Shown here: piece after piece, positions 14,151 to 22,410 of the stretch
How positions within the stretch are numbered: the first letter of the stretch is position 1
Layout of the letters: each line of letters starts with the position of its first letter
NCBI GenBank assembly: GCA_023392635.1
Contig: JAEVYS010000016.1
Location: forward strand, 1 to 36,228
DNA length: 36,228 bases
Origin: Actinomycetes bacterium
GTDB lineage: Bacteria; Actinomycetota; Actinomycetes; Propionibacteriales; Propionibacteriaceae
Direction of reading: 5' to 3'
Position numbers and translations under genes: made by a program
Notes under the pieces: model-generated
What the model was told of the DNA's origin: nothing
Seen by the model: the letters and a program-made list of their open reading frames with translations, nothing else
Databases searched by the model: none

Positions 14151-14969
14151 ATGGCCACGTGGCAGGACGGACCCGAGTACGCGCCGCACGAGCGTCCGGC
14201 CGCCTTCGTCACCCCGCCGCTGCCGCCGCTCGGCGCTCCGGAGCCTCCAGTACCGATCACCGAGCCGCCGGTCGCGGGGGTCGAGCCGTCCTTCCTGCCC
14301 GCCACCGGACCGCAGCCCGACCTCGCCGCGCTCGTGCCAGACGCCGCTCCGGGACGCAACCCGAACACGGCCTTCGAGGTGTCGACGGCGGCCCTCACGG
14401 CCGGGACGAGCACGTGGTCGAGCGGGGGCGCCGTCGCGTCCGGCCGCCTGCCCACGCAGCCCTTCACCGCTCCCGGTCCGCCGCTGGCCGGCTACTTGCC
14501 CGTCCAGGCGGCCGTGCAGCCGAACGCGCAGGTCAACCCGGCGCCGTTCCCCGCACCGAACACCCCGCAGTGGTTCGCCCCTCCGCCCTCGAGCCGCGTG
14601 CCGAGCGCGCCGCCGTCGGTCAGCATCGGCCAGATCTGGCAGGCCGCGACGCCGGCCGTGGTGATCCCGCTGATCCTCGGCGCGCTGTTCTCGTGGATCT
14701 CGATCCTCATGCTCGCCCTCGCGTTCGCGTTGTCGGCGCGCATCGCGTACCGGCGCGTCGCCGTGCGCCGGTCGTTCACCGCCGCGCTGGTGTGGGTGGC
14801 CCTCTCCGGCCTGATGTCGCTGGCATCGGACGGCTACGACGCCGACCTGCTCTTCAGCGCGTTGTCGGGCGGCGCGCAACTCGTCTGCTGGATCCTGCCG
14901 ATCGTGATCGGGCTGGTGGTGGGTGCCGCGATCCGTAGCGGCGAACCTCCGGACCGGACCATCGGATGA
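14151..14969 (+). CDS. Membrane protein with long Pro/Ala-rich cytoplasmic head
   Basis: A 272-residue protein that I cannot place in a named family. Residues 1-158 are a low-complexity, Pro/Ala/Gly-rich region, probably disordered. Residues 160-262 contain about four hydrophobic helices ('VIPLILGALFSWISILMLAL', 'AALVWVALSGLMSLA', 'LVCWILPIVIGLVVGAAI') separated by a basic loop ('RIAYRRVAVRRS') that suggests a cytoplasmic face. The layout resembles the DUF4190-type proteins of actinobacteria, but the match is loose. ATG 14151 is chosen because of the -10 six bases upstream. It overlaps the next gene by ATGA and is the first gene of a three-gene operon. Confidence 0.75.
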   Translation: MATWQDGPEYAPHERPAAFVTPPLPPLGAPEPPVPITEPPVAGVEPSFLPATGPQPDLAALVPDAAPGRNPNTAFEVSTAALTAGTSTWSSGGAVASGRLPTQPFTAPGPPLAGYLPVQAAVQPNAQVNPAPFPAPNTPQWFAPPPSSRVPSAPPSVSIGQIWQAATPAVVIPLILGALFSWISILMLALAFALSARIAYRRVAVRRSFTAALVWVALSGLMSLASDGYDADLLFSALSGGAQLVCWILPIVIGLVVGAAIRSGEPPDRTIG

Positions 14970-15697
14970 CCGACCAGCCAGGCCCGTCCGGAATCGGCAC
15001 CCCGCCGTCTGACCACCCGGGGTTCACCCCGCCTGCAGGCGCGGGGGCGTCGCGTCCGCCTTCCTGGGCACCGCCTCCCCTCGAGCACCGGGTGGAGGCC
15101 CCGCCGCCGACCGGACGGCGCCCCGGCCACCCGCGGCGGCGGTCGCGGCGCATCGCAGTGGCTGCTGTCCTCGTCGGCGGGCTCCTGCTGGTGGCGAGCC
15201 TGAGCGCCCTTCCGATGCTGTCACCGTCACGGACGGGCGGCCCGAATCCCGGCGCCGGCCCGGCCCTGGTCACGGAAGGCCCGTCTCCCGCCGGGACCGC
15301 CGCGGCCACCGTGACCGGTGGCGGCGTGGGAGCAGCCGTCCCCTTCACCACGGCGGGCGGGGCCGGCACGATCACGGTCACCTCCGCGGTCTGGACGGAC
15401 GCGGGCGCGATGGCTGCGCCCCAGGGCAGGCGGTACCTCGTCCTGGACGTCACCATCGCCTGCGCGCTGGGAGAGGTGGCGGTCAGCCCGTTGGCCCTGC
15501 TCGCCGTCACCGCGACCGAGAAGGAACTGCCGGGCTTCGGGGCCACCATCGACCGCCCGCTCGCCGGTGCCGTGGTTTCGGCGGGGTCCTCGGCCGCGGG
15601 CCAGGTCGGCTTCGCCCTGACGCCCTCCACGACGCGGGTCTACCTGCTCGACGAGAGCCTGCACCGGCTCGCCGAGGTGGAGATCCCCGCGCCATGA
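14966..15697 (+). CDS. Membrane-anchored protein with DUF4352-like Ig domain
   Basis: A 243-residue protein. Residues 1-58 are a Pro-rich cytoplasmic head ending in 'RRPGHPRRRSRR', and 61-83 a transmembrane helix. A linker follows, and residues about 120-243 form an all-beta extracellular domain. Its 'GTITVTSAVWTDAG' start, 'GRRYLVLDVTIACALGEVAVSP' and 'GQVGFALTPS' order match the DUF4352 / telokin-like Ig fold common on actinobacterial surface and lipoproteins. The function is unknown. Its head resembles that of the preceding protein in composition, and the ATG overlaps that gene's stop. The two may form a membrane complex, which is inference from coupling only. Confidence 0.75.
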   Translation: MTDQPGPSGIGTPPSDHPGFTPPAGAGASRPPSWAPPPLEHRVEAPPPTGRRPGHPRRRSRRIAVAAVLVGGLLLVASLSALPMLSPSRTGGPNPGAGPALVTEGPSPAGTAAATVTGGGVGAAVPFTTAGGAGTITVTSAVWTDAGAMAAPQGRRYLVLDVTIACALGEVAVSPLALLAVTATEKELPGFGATIDRPLAGAVVSAGSSAAGQVGFALTPSTTRVYLLDESLHRLAEVEIPAP

Positions 15698-16299
15698 GCG
15701 TGTCCGCGGGGAGCACGCCGGAGGGGAGCAGCCCGTCCGTGCCGGCCGAGCCGTTCCGCACCCGACGGTTCGTGCCGGTGGCGCCGGAACGGCGCCCCCG
15801 GCGGTCGCGGGAGGCGGCACGGGTCGTGGTCACCGACCGGAGAGTCGCCCTGATGCTGGCCGACACCGACCCCGGACTTCCCGGTACACGCTGGTGGGTC
15901 ACCCCCGGTGGCGGCATCGACCCGGGCGAGTCCCCGGTCGAGGCGGCGGTGCGTGAACTCGCCGAGGAGACCGGGCTGCAGGTCGTCGCCGACCAGCTGC
16001 TGGGGCCGGTGGCAGTGCGCACTGTCGTCCACGGCTACTCCGACCAGGTCCTCAGCCAGCGCGAGAGCTTCTTCGTCCTCGTCGTCGACGCGGCGTTCGA
16101 CGTGCAGCCGGGCGGGCTCACCGAGGACGAGCAGATCACGCTCGACGGTTGGGAGTGGCTCCCGCTGCACGAACTCGGTGGCGTCCCCGACCCGGTGTGG
16201 CCCGCGGACCTCGCCGAGCTGGTCACGCTCGCCGCGCGTCCCGAGGAGTGGCCGAAGGACCTCGGGAGCGTCGAGGAGTCCACCCTGCCGGTAGAATGA
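15694..16299 (+). CDS. NUDIX hydrolase
   Basis: A 201-residue NUDIX protein. The complete box GX5EX7REUXEEXGU is at about 71-93 ('GGGIDPGESPVEAAVRELAE', then 'ETGL'), preceded by 'TRWWVTPGGG', so the Mg-binding Glu residues and the Arg are all present. An N-terminal extension of about 35 residues is basic and Ser/Pro-rich. Near the C-terminus 'DGWEWLPLHEL' is the usual NUDIX end strand. The substrate cannot be told; the family covers nucleoside diphosphates linked to another group. The gene overlaps the DUF4352-like gene by ATGA. The -10 of the next gene lies inside its last codons. Confidence 0.9.
   Translation: MSVSAGSTPEGSSPSVPAEPFRTRRFVPVAPERRPRRSREAARVVVTDRRVALMLADTDPGLPGTRWWVTPGGGIDPGESPVEAAVRELAEETGLQVVADQLLGPVAVRTVVHGYSDQVLSQRESFFVLVVDAAFDVQPGGLTEDEQITLDGWEWLPLHELGGVPDPVWPADLAELVTLAARPEEWPKDLGSVEESTLPVE
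16292..16297 (+). promoter_or_regulatory. -10 hexamer before cation-efflux gene
   Basis: TAGAAT ends 6 nt before GTG 16304, inside the end of the NUDIX gene. A second GTG at 16319 has AGGAG 6 nt before it, so either a leaderless or a led start is possible. Confidence 0.5.
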
Positions 16300-16303
16300 G
16301 CCG

Positions 16304-17218
16304 GTGCAGGAGAGCCCCGTGACCACCATTTCGCAGCCCGACCTGGAAGCGAACCAGCGGCTCCTCGAGCGCTTCATCTGGCTCTCGATCGCCACCGCCC
16401 TCGCCACCGTCGCGATCAAGGTCGTGGCGGCCTGGCTGACCAACTCCGTGGGCCTGTGGTCGGACGCGATGGAGTCGACCGTGAACCTGGCCGCGGCCCT
16501 GGTCGCCGGCTGGGCCCTGCGGCTGTCGGCCAAGCCCGCCGACCACAACCATGACTTCGGGCACGGCAAGGCCGAGTACATGTCGGCGGCCGTCGAGGGC
16601 AGCCTGATCTTCGTCGCGGCCGCGTTCATCATCTACGGGGCGATCGAGCGCATCCTCGCGCCCGCGCCACTGGAGCAACTGGGCCTCGGCCTGGCGCTCT
16701 CGTTGCTCGCCACCCTGCTCAACCTGGGCACCGGACTGCTGCTGCTCAGAGCCGGGCGCACGCACCGCTCGATCACCCTCGAGGCGGACGGCAAGCACCT
16801 CCTCACCGACGTGTGGACCTCTGTGGGCGTGCTGGTCGCGATCGGCCTGGTCGCGGTGACCGGCTGGCTGGTGCTCGACCCGATCATCGCGCTGATCGTC
16901 GGTGCCAACATCCTGTTCACCGGCTACAAGCTCGTGCGGCGCTCGGTGGTCGGCCTGCTCGACGGCACCCTGCCTCCCGAGGAGGTGGAGCTCGTGAACC
17001 GCGAGCTCCACGAGGTCTGCGCCGACCCGCGCGTGCAGATCGCGGACGTCCGCACCCGCGAGTCCGGGCGCCAGCGTTTCGTCTACGCCACCTTGACCGT
17101 TCCGGGCGAGTGGACGGTGAAGCGGGGCCACGATGTGGCCGACTCGGTCGAGCACGCCATCGACGCCGCCCTGCCCGGCACCGCGACCTTCGTCCACATC
17201 GAACCGGCGCCCGAGTAG
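16304..17218 (+). CDS. Cation diffusion facilitator (CDF) metal efflux transporter
   Basis: A 304-residue CDF protein, normal length. Six transmembrane helices can be counted in about 20-215, followed by a cytoplasmic ferredoxin-like domain (about 215-304) ending in 'ATFVHIEP'. The metal-site motifs are present: 'LWSDAMEST' in helix 2, the 'DHNHDFGHGKAEY' loop after helix 2 and 'DGKHLLTDVWTS' in helix 5. CDF proteins exchange Zn(II), Fe(II), Mn(II), Co(II) or Ni(II) for protons out of the cytosol. The helix 2 and 5 sites here are Asp/His-rich, which fits Zn or Fe. The start is GTG 16304 (leaderless) or GTG 16319 (AGGAG), five codons apart. It follows the NUDIX gene with its own -10. Confidence 0.92.
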   Translation: MQESPVTTISQPDLEANQRLLERFIWLSIATALATVAIKVVAAWLTNSVGLWSDAMESTVNLAAALVAGWALRLSAKPADHNHDFGHGKAEYMSAAVEGSLIFVAAAFIIYGAIERILAPAPLEQLGLGLALSLLATLLNLGTGLLLLRAGRTHRSITLEADGKHLLTDVWTSVGVLVAIGLVAVTGWLVLDPIIALIVGANILFTGYKLVRRSVVGLLDGTLPPEEVELVNRELHEVCADPRVQIADVRTRESGRQRFVYATLTVPGEWTVKRGHDVADSVEHAIDAALPGTATFVHIEPAPE

Positions 17219-17339
17219 CCCGCCCGCCCCTCCCGACTTCGCCACCGAAATCGCCTCTCGCCACCGAGATCTCGGCAGCCGGGGCAGATTTCGACAGCGA
17301 AGTTGGCTTTCGGCAGCCAGGGAGTGGGGACGGCCCGCC
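17219..17339. repeat. Nested short repeats between CDF and cutC
   Basis: The gap between these convergent genes is full of related short motifs. CGCCACCGAAATC (17240-17252) recurs as CGCCACCGAGATC (17259-17271). TCGGCAGCC occurs at 17272-17280 and 17310-17318. A 17-nt arm at 17236-17252 pairs with 17287-17303 at 14 of 17 positions, and inside it lies the perfect palindrome CCGAGATCTCGG (17264-17275). It could fold as a cruciform or hairpin on either strand and end both transcripts, or be a remnant of an intergenic repeat family. Confidence 0.6.
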
Positions 17340-18053
17340 TCAGGCGGTGGCGGCGGGGTGGTGGCGGACCTCGGCGTCGATGAGGGTGCGCCACGAGCGC
17401 ACCAGGTCGGCGTCGACGTAGGCCTTGTACGAACCTCCGGGACGGGCCGGCTTGCCGATGTGGAACGCCCGGACGCCGGCGCGCGCCAGCCAGGGGACGT
17501 GGTCGGGGTGCAGCCCGCCGCCGGCCATCATGACCGAGGCTGCCCAGGGATCGGCCTTCGCCCGCGCGAGAAGGTCGTTCAGTCCGTGCTCCACGTCGCG
17601 CGCTGAGCCGGCGGTCAGCACCTGGTCCAGCCTCGACAGGGTGGGCAGCACCTGCCAGGCCTTGTCGGCGTCCAGGCAGGCGTCGACCGCCCGGTGGAAG
17701 GTCCACGGCCATGTCCCGTCGGAGATCAGTTCCTCGACGACTCGCGCGTCCACCTCGCCGAGGCCGTTGAGGAAGCCGAGCACCATCCCGTCCGCTCCCG
17801 CGTCGGCGTAGCTGGCCATCAGCCCGCGCAACCGGACCGCCTCACCGCCGTCGGTGCCGAAGCCCTCCCGCAGCCGCACCATCACGCGCACCTGGATGCT
17901 GGTCGCACGGCGAACCTGCGCGACGAGCTGGGGGGTCGGCGACATGCCGCCCTCTTCCAGGCTGCCGCACACCTCGACCCGGTCCGCACCACCGGCCTCG
18001 GCACGCTCGGCGTCGGCCGGGTGCAGGGCGATCACCTCGAGCAGGCCGCTCAT
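17340..18053 (-). CDS. cutC: CutC-family copper homeostasis protein
   Basis: A 237-residue TIM-barrel protein of the CutC family. The N-terminus 'LLEVIALHPADAERAEAGGA' followed by 'DRVEVCGSLEEGGMSPT' is nearly invariant in the family. Further markers are 'IQVRVMVRLREG', 'GADGMVLGFLNGLGEVD', 'FHRAVDACLDA', 'VLTAGSARDVEHGL' and 'MAGGGLHPDHV'. CutC was linked to copper tolerance in E. coli, but its exact reaction is uncertain and later work attributed some phenotypes to other genes. ATG 18053 has no ribosome site; CATCAT ends 6 nt upstream, a weaker leaderless -10. The CDF gene is convergent, so two metal-related genes meet here, possibly by chance. Confidence 0.9.
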   Translation of the reverse strand: MSGLLEVIALHPADAERAEAGGADRVEVCGSLEEGGMSPTPQLVAQVRRATSIQVRVMVRLREGFGTDGGEAVRLRGLMASYADAGADGMVLGFLNGLGEVDARVVEELISDGTWPWTFHRAVDACLDADKAWQVLPTLSRLDQVLTAGSARDVEHGLNDLLARAKADPWAASVMMAGGGLHPDHVPWLARAGVRAFHIGKPARPGGSYKAYVDADLVRSWRTLIDAEVRHHPAATA

Positions 18054-18059
18054 GGGTCA

Positions 18060-18065
18060 ATGATG
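18060..18065 (-). promoter_or_regulatory. Possible -10 hexamer for cutC
   Basis: CATCAT on the minus strand ends 6 nt before ATG 18053. It matches only the relaxed NANNNT form. Confidence 0.3.
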
Positions 18066-18069
18066 GGAC

Positions 18070-18090
18070 GCGGGGCTGCGCCAGCCCCGC
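18070..18090 (-). terminator. Hairpin after the MFS gene
   Basis: GCGGGGCTG-CGC-CAGCCCCGC is a 9-bp perfect stem 10 bp past the MFS stop (18101) and before cutC. There is no T-run. Confidence 0.65.
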
Positions 18091-18100
18091 AGACACGCTG

Positions 18101-19549
18101 TCAGTCGATGGCCGGCTCGGCCTGCACCTGGGCGTAGGCGGGGGCGTCGACCGCTCCCGGCGGCATGCGGGTGCCCGCCAGCCACGTCAGGACGGCCGCG
18201 ACCGCGATCGCGGCGAACACCCAGGTGGAGGCCGCGACGATCGTCGCGTAGTCGTGCTCCCCGCGTCCGGCCGCGATCACGTTGTTGGCGATGGCGCCGA
18301 AGATCGCGACTCCGACGGCGCTTCCGGCGGAGCGGGCGAACACGTTCACCCCGGTCACCACGCCGCGCTCGCTCCAGTCCACGGACGCCTGGGCGGCGAT
18401 CAGCGACGGGGCGGCCGTCCAGCCCAGCCCGAAGCCGATCACGAACGAGATAGACCCCACCGTCCACGGGCTCGGCCACGGCCCGGACGCCGCCAGCGCG
18501 ACGGTCCCGATCACCGCGATTCCGCTGCCCAGCATCACGGTGCGGCGGTACCCGTAGCGCAGGTACAGGCGTCCGGACACCGCTGCGGCGAGCGGCCAGC
18601 CCAGGGTGAGCGCAGCCACCGCGACCCCGGACACCAGCGGCACGACGCCGAGGGAGTTCTCCAGGTAGGTCGGGACGAAGCTCGTGATGCCGATCAGCAG
18701 GCCCCCGACGCCGAGGGAGACGAGCGTGGTCGTACGGATCAGCGGCCTGGCGAGGATCGACAGGTCCAGCACCGGCTCGGCGGCCCGCCGTTCCACGAAC
18801 GGGAAGACGGCAAGGGCGGCGAACCCGAGGGCGAAGCTCGCGACGCTCGGCACCGACCACCACGCCCAGGCGTTGCCGCCCTCGAGGAGGGCGAGGATGA
18901 CCGCGGTCAGCCCGACGGTGAGGAGGGTGGCCCCGGCGTAATCGATGCGGTGGTCCTTCCGCTCGATCTGCTCGGAGTAGTTACGGATGATGGCCCAGCC
19001 GGCGATGAGGCACAGCGGGATGTTCACGAAGAAGATCCAGCGCCACGACACGAACTGCGAGAACAGCCCGCCGAGCGCGGGACCAACCACGGAGGAGATG
19101 GCCCAGACGCTGGCGATGTAGCCCTGGACCAGCGCGCGCTCCGCCACGCTGTAGATGTCCCCGACGATCGTCATCGACATCGGGGCGGCGGCGCCGGCGC
19201 CCAGCCCCTGGACCACGCGGAACGCGATCAGCGAGCCCATGTTCCACGCGAGCCCGGCCAGGATGGAGCCGAGCAGGAACAGCCCGACGCCGACCAGGAT
19301 CACCGGCTTGCGCCCGATCGTGTCGGCGAGCTTGGAGTAGATGGGGACGGACACCGCCTGGGCCAGCAGGTAGACCGAGAACAGCCAGGGGAACTGGTCG
19401 AACTCGCCGAGCTCCTTGACCACCGACGGCACCGCCGTGGCCAGGATCGTCGCGTCGATCGCGATCAGCCCCGTGGTCAGCATCAGGGCCAGCAGGACAG
19501 CCCCGCGCTCGGACCGGAAGCCGACTGTCGTTCCCCTGTCGCTACTCAC
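18101..19549 (-). CDS. MFS drug exporter, DHA2/EmrB-QacA type
   Basis: A 482-residue transporter of the 14-helix drug:proton antiporter-2 family. Helix 1 carries 'GLIAIDATILATAVPSV', the family's motif D1 with its membrane-embedded Asp. Motif A is 'YSKLADTIGRKPVIL', motif B/C is 'IAFRVVQGLGAGAAAP', and helix 5 has 'SVVGPALGGLFSQFVSWRWI', the classic motif C. Such proteins export hydrophobic drugs or dyes. Two basic residues in 'RKDHR' mark the central loop. The start is GTG 19549 with no good ribosome site; TATTGA lies 7 nt upstream. A terminator separates it from groEL, and another follows it, so it seems monocistronic. No regulator sits next to it. Confidence 0.9.
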   Translation of the reverse strand: MSSDRGTTVGFRSERGAVLLALMLTTGLIAIDATILATAVPSVVKELGEFDQFPWLFSVYLLAQAVSVPIYSKLADTIGRKPVILVGVGLFLLGSILAGLAWNMGSLIAFRVVQGLGAGAAAPMSMTIVGDIYSVAERALVQGYIASVWAISSVVGPALGGLFSQFVSWRWIFFVNIPLCLIAGWAIIRNYSEQIERKDHRIDYAGATLLTVGLTAVILALLEGGNAWAWWSVPSVASFALGFAALAVFPFVERRAAEPVLDLSILARPLIRTTTLVSLGVGGLLIGITSFVPTYLENSLGVVPLVSGVAVAALTLGWPLAAAVSGRLYLRYGYRRTVMLGSGIAVIGTVALAASGPWPSPWTVGSISFVIGFGLGWTAAPSLIAAQASVDWSERGVVTGVNVFARSAGSAVGVAIFGAIANNVIAAGRGEHDYATIVAASTWVFAAIAVAAVLTWLAGTRMPPGAVDAPAYAQVQAEPAID

Positions 19550-19594
19550 TCTGGTCTCAATACCCCTGCCCCCGGGGATATTCCGGGACGCAGC

Positions 19595-19622
19595 GAGGGC
19601 GGCCCCTTTCGGGACCGCCCTC
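19595..19622 (-). terminator. groEL terminator
   Basis: GAGGGCGGCCCC and GGGACCGCCCTC form a 12-bp stem with a single C/A mismatch and a short T-rich loop, about 30 bp past the groEL stop at 19652. Confidence 0.75.
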
Positions 19623-19651
19623 GTGAGGTGCGTCGAGCAGCGCGACCAGGA

Positions 19652-21274
<1,623 letters not shown>

Positions 21275-21389
21275 GTGTGTTCGGCAATCCTTCGGCGTCT
21301 CGGGGGACAGGCCCCTCAGGTGGACTCGGTTCCTGGTCTCGCCTCGATGCCCGCGACGGACGATCAGCTGATCTCATCGAGTCAGAGTG

Positions 21390-21416
21390 GTGGCACTCTC
21401 TGCCTGAGAGTGCTAA
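21390..21416. promoter_or_regulatory. CIRCE element 1 (HrcA operator)
   Basis: GTGGCACTC-N9-GAGTGCTAA matches the consensus TTAGCACTC-N9-GAGTGCTAA, with a perfect right arm and 7 of 9 in the left. HrcA binds such sites and represses chaperonin genes until heat shock. Confidence 0.88.
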
Positions 21417-21424
21417 CCCCATGT

Positions 21425-21451
21425 TTAGCACTCACACCGGGGGAGTGCAAA
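21425..21451. promoter_or_regulatory. CIRCE element 2 (HrcA operator) over the promoter
   Basis: TTAGCACTC-N9-GAGTGCAAA has a perfect left arm and 8 of 9 in the right. Its centre is 35 bp from that of element 1. On the minus strand TTGCAC (21450-21445) and TAAACA (21427-21422), 17 bp apart, could be the groEL -35/-10, both inside this operator. Confidence 0.9.
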
Positions 21452-21518
21452 CGTTCCGGGTCCGGAACCCGGCCCCGCGCGGCCCCTTCCCGGTGAGGTT
21501 CCAGCCGGCGGCGAGCGG

Positions 21519-21524
21519 CAGAAT
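21519..21524 (+). promoter_or_regulatory. Possible -10 hexamer for HExxH gene
   Basis: CAGAAT ends 6 nt before ATG 21531. The GGAGG in the gap is only 1 nt from the ATG, too close to act as a ribosome site. Confidence 0.4.
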
Positions 21525-21530
21525 GGAGGC

Positions 21531-22013
21531 ATGCCTGCGCGTCAGTCCACCAGGCCGTCCCACTGGGTACGGGCGGTCGGCAACGCGCTCAACCTGTCGA
21601 CGCCGCTGGGCCTCCTCGTCGCCGCGGCCGGACGGGCGCGGCTGAGGCGCGGGCCCGAGGGCCTCCTGCTGGCCGACTCCTACCGGTTGCGGCTCCCGAG
21701 GGCGGGCGCCTTCACCGTCGGCAACGTTGTGCTGGTGCCGCACGGCACCGCGGAGGCCCTCGAGCGGCGGTCGCCGGGCACGCTGGCCCACGAGAGCGTC
21801 CACAGCTGGCAGTGGTTCGGGTGCCTCGGGCTGCCGTTCCTGCCGCTGTACAGCCTTGCGTCCGCCTGGTCGTGGTTGCGGACGGCCGATCCGGCGTCCG
21901 CGAACTGGTTCGAGCGAAACGCCGGGCTCGTGCGTGGCGGCTACATGGAACGCCCGCGCGACAACGCCGGGCTCCGCAGGCTGCTGGCGCGGGACCGGGA
22001 GGTCAGACCTTGA
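21531..22013 (+). CDS. HExxH-motif protein, unknown function
   Basis: A 160-residue protein carrying H87-E-S-V-H91 inside 'TLAHESVHSWQW', a zinc-metallopeptidase-like HExxH helix followed by 'SWQW'. Before it, 'EGLLLADSYRLRLPRAGAFTVGNVVLVPHG' forms a beta-rich segment; after it, 'CLGLPFLPLYSLASAWSWLR' is a hydrophobic stretch that may touch the membrane. 'DPASANWFERNAGL' supplies a Glu downstream that could be the third ligand. Similar uncharacterised proteins are common in actinobacteria. Proteolytic activity is unproven; the arrangement also resembles minigluzincin-like proteins. Its 3' end overlaps the 3' end of the DUF3263 gene by 11 bp on the opposite strand. Confidence 0.7.
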   Translation: MPARQSTRPSHWVRAVGNALNLSTPLGLLVAAAGRARLRRGPEGLLLADSYRLRLPRAGAFTVGNVVLVPHGTAEALERRSPGTLAHESVHSWQWFGCLGLPFLPLYSLASAWSWLRTADPASANWFERNAGLVRGGYMERPRDNAGLRRLLARDREVRP

Positions 22014-22287
22014 GGTTCACGCCCAGGCGGCGGGCGGTGCGCTCCTTCTGCCGGGTGGCGCGCAGCCGGCGCAGCCGCTTGACCAGCAACGGGTCGTGGG
22101 CGAGCGCCTCCTCTGAGTCGATCAGCGCGTTCAGGAGCTGGTAGTAGCGGGTGGGCGAGATGTCGAACCGCTCCCGGATCTCCGATTCCTTGGACCCCGG
22201 CAGCGCCCACCACTGCTTCTCGAATTCGAGGAGCGAGGCCTGCTGCTCGGACAGGCCGCCGGCGCGGATGGCCATGGGGTCGGACAT
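22003..22287 (-). CDS. DUF3263 protein
   Basis: A 94-residue actinobacterial DUF3263 protein. The hallmark 'LLEFEKQWWALPGSKESEIR' is followed by 'DISPTRYYQLLNALIDSEEA' and 'DPLLVKRLRRLRATRQ'. The middle part looks like a helix-turn-helix ('EIRERFDISPTRYYQLLNAL') and the C-terminus is very basic, so DNA binding is likely, though no function is established. ATG 22287 is supported by TAACCT ending 6 nt upstream; the short upstream gap contains no ribosome site. It is convergent with the HExxH gene. Confidence 0.9.
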   Translation of the reverse strand: MSDPMAIRAGGLSEQQASLLEFEKQWWALPGSKESEIRERFDISPTRYYQLLNALIDSEEALAHDPLLVKRLRRLRATRQKERTARRLGVNLKV

Positions 22288-22293
22288 GCCCCA

Positions 22294-22299
22294 AGGTTA
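22294..22299 (-). promoter_or_regulatory. -10 hexamer for leaderless DUF3263 gene
   Basis: TAACCT on the minus strand ends 6 nt before ATG 22287. Confidence 0.5.
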
Positions 22300-22352
22300 A
22301 CGCCAAACCACATCGATGTCATTCGGTCCCCCGCGGCTCGCTGAGCTTTCGA

Positions 22353-22358
22353 TAGACT
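22353..22358 (+). promoter_or_regulatory. -10 hexamer for manA
   Basis: TAGACT lies 52 bp before ATG 22411, giving a leader of about 45 nt that contains the ribosome site AAGGATG. No clear -35 is seen. Confidence 0.4.
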
Positions 22359-22410
22359 GGACGATGGCCCGCGGGCACCAGACGCTACCCCCGAGAAGTA
22401 AGGATGCTCG

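Noticed and set aside
17218..17340. Metal-resistance operon of CDF and CutC
   Set aside because: The genes are convergent and separated by repeats, so they are not co-transcribed; proximity alone is weak evidence.
21408..21433. One CIRCE with inverted arm order (GAGTGCTAA...TTAGCACTC)
   Set aside because: The arms belong to two separate elements, each with its proper outer arm and a 9-bp spacer.
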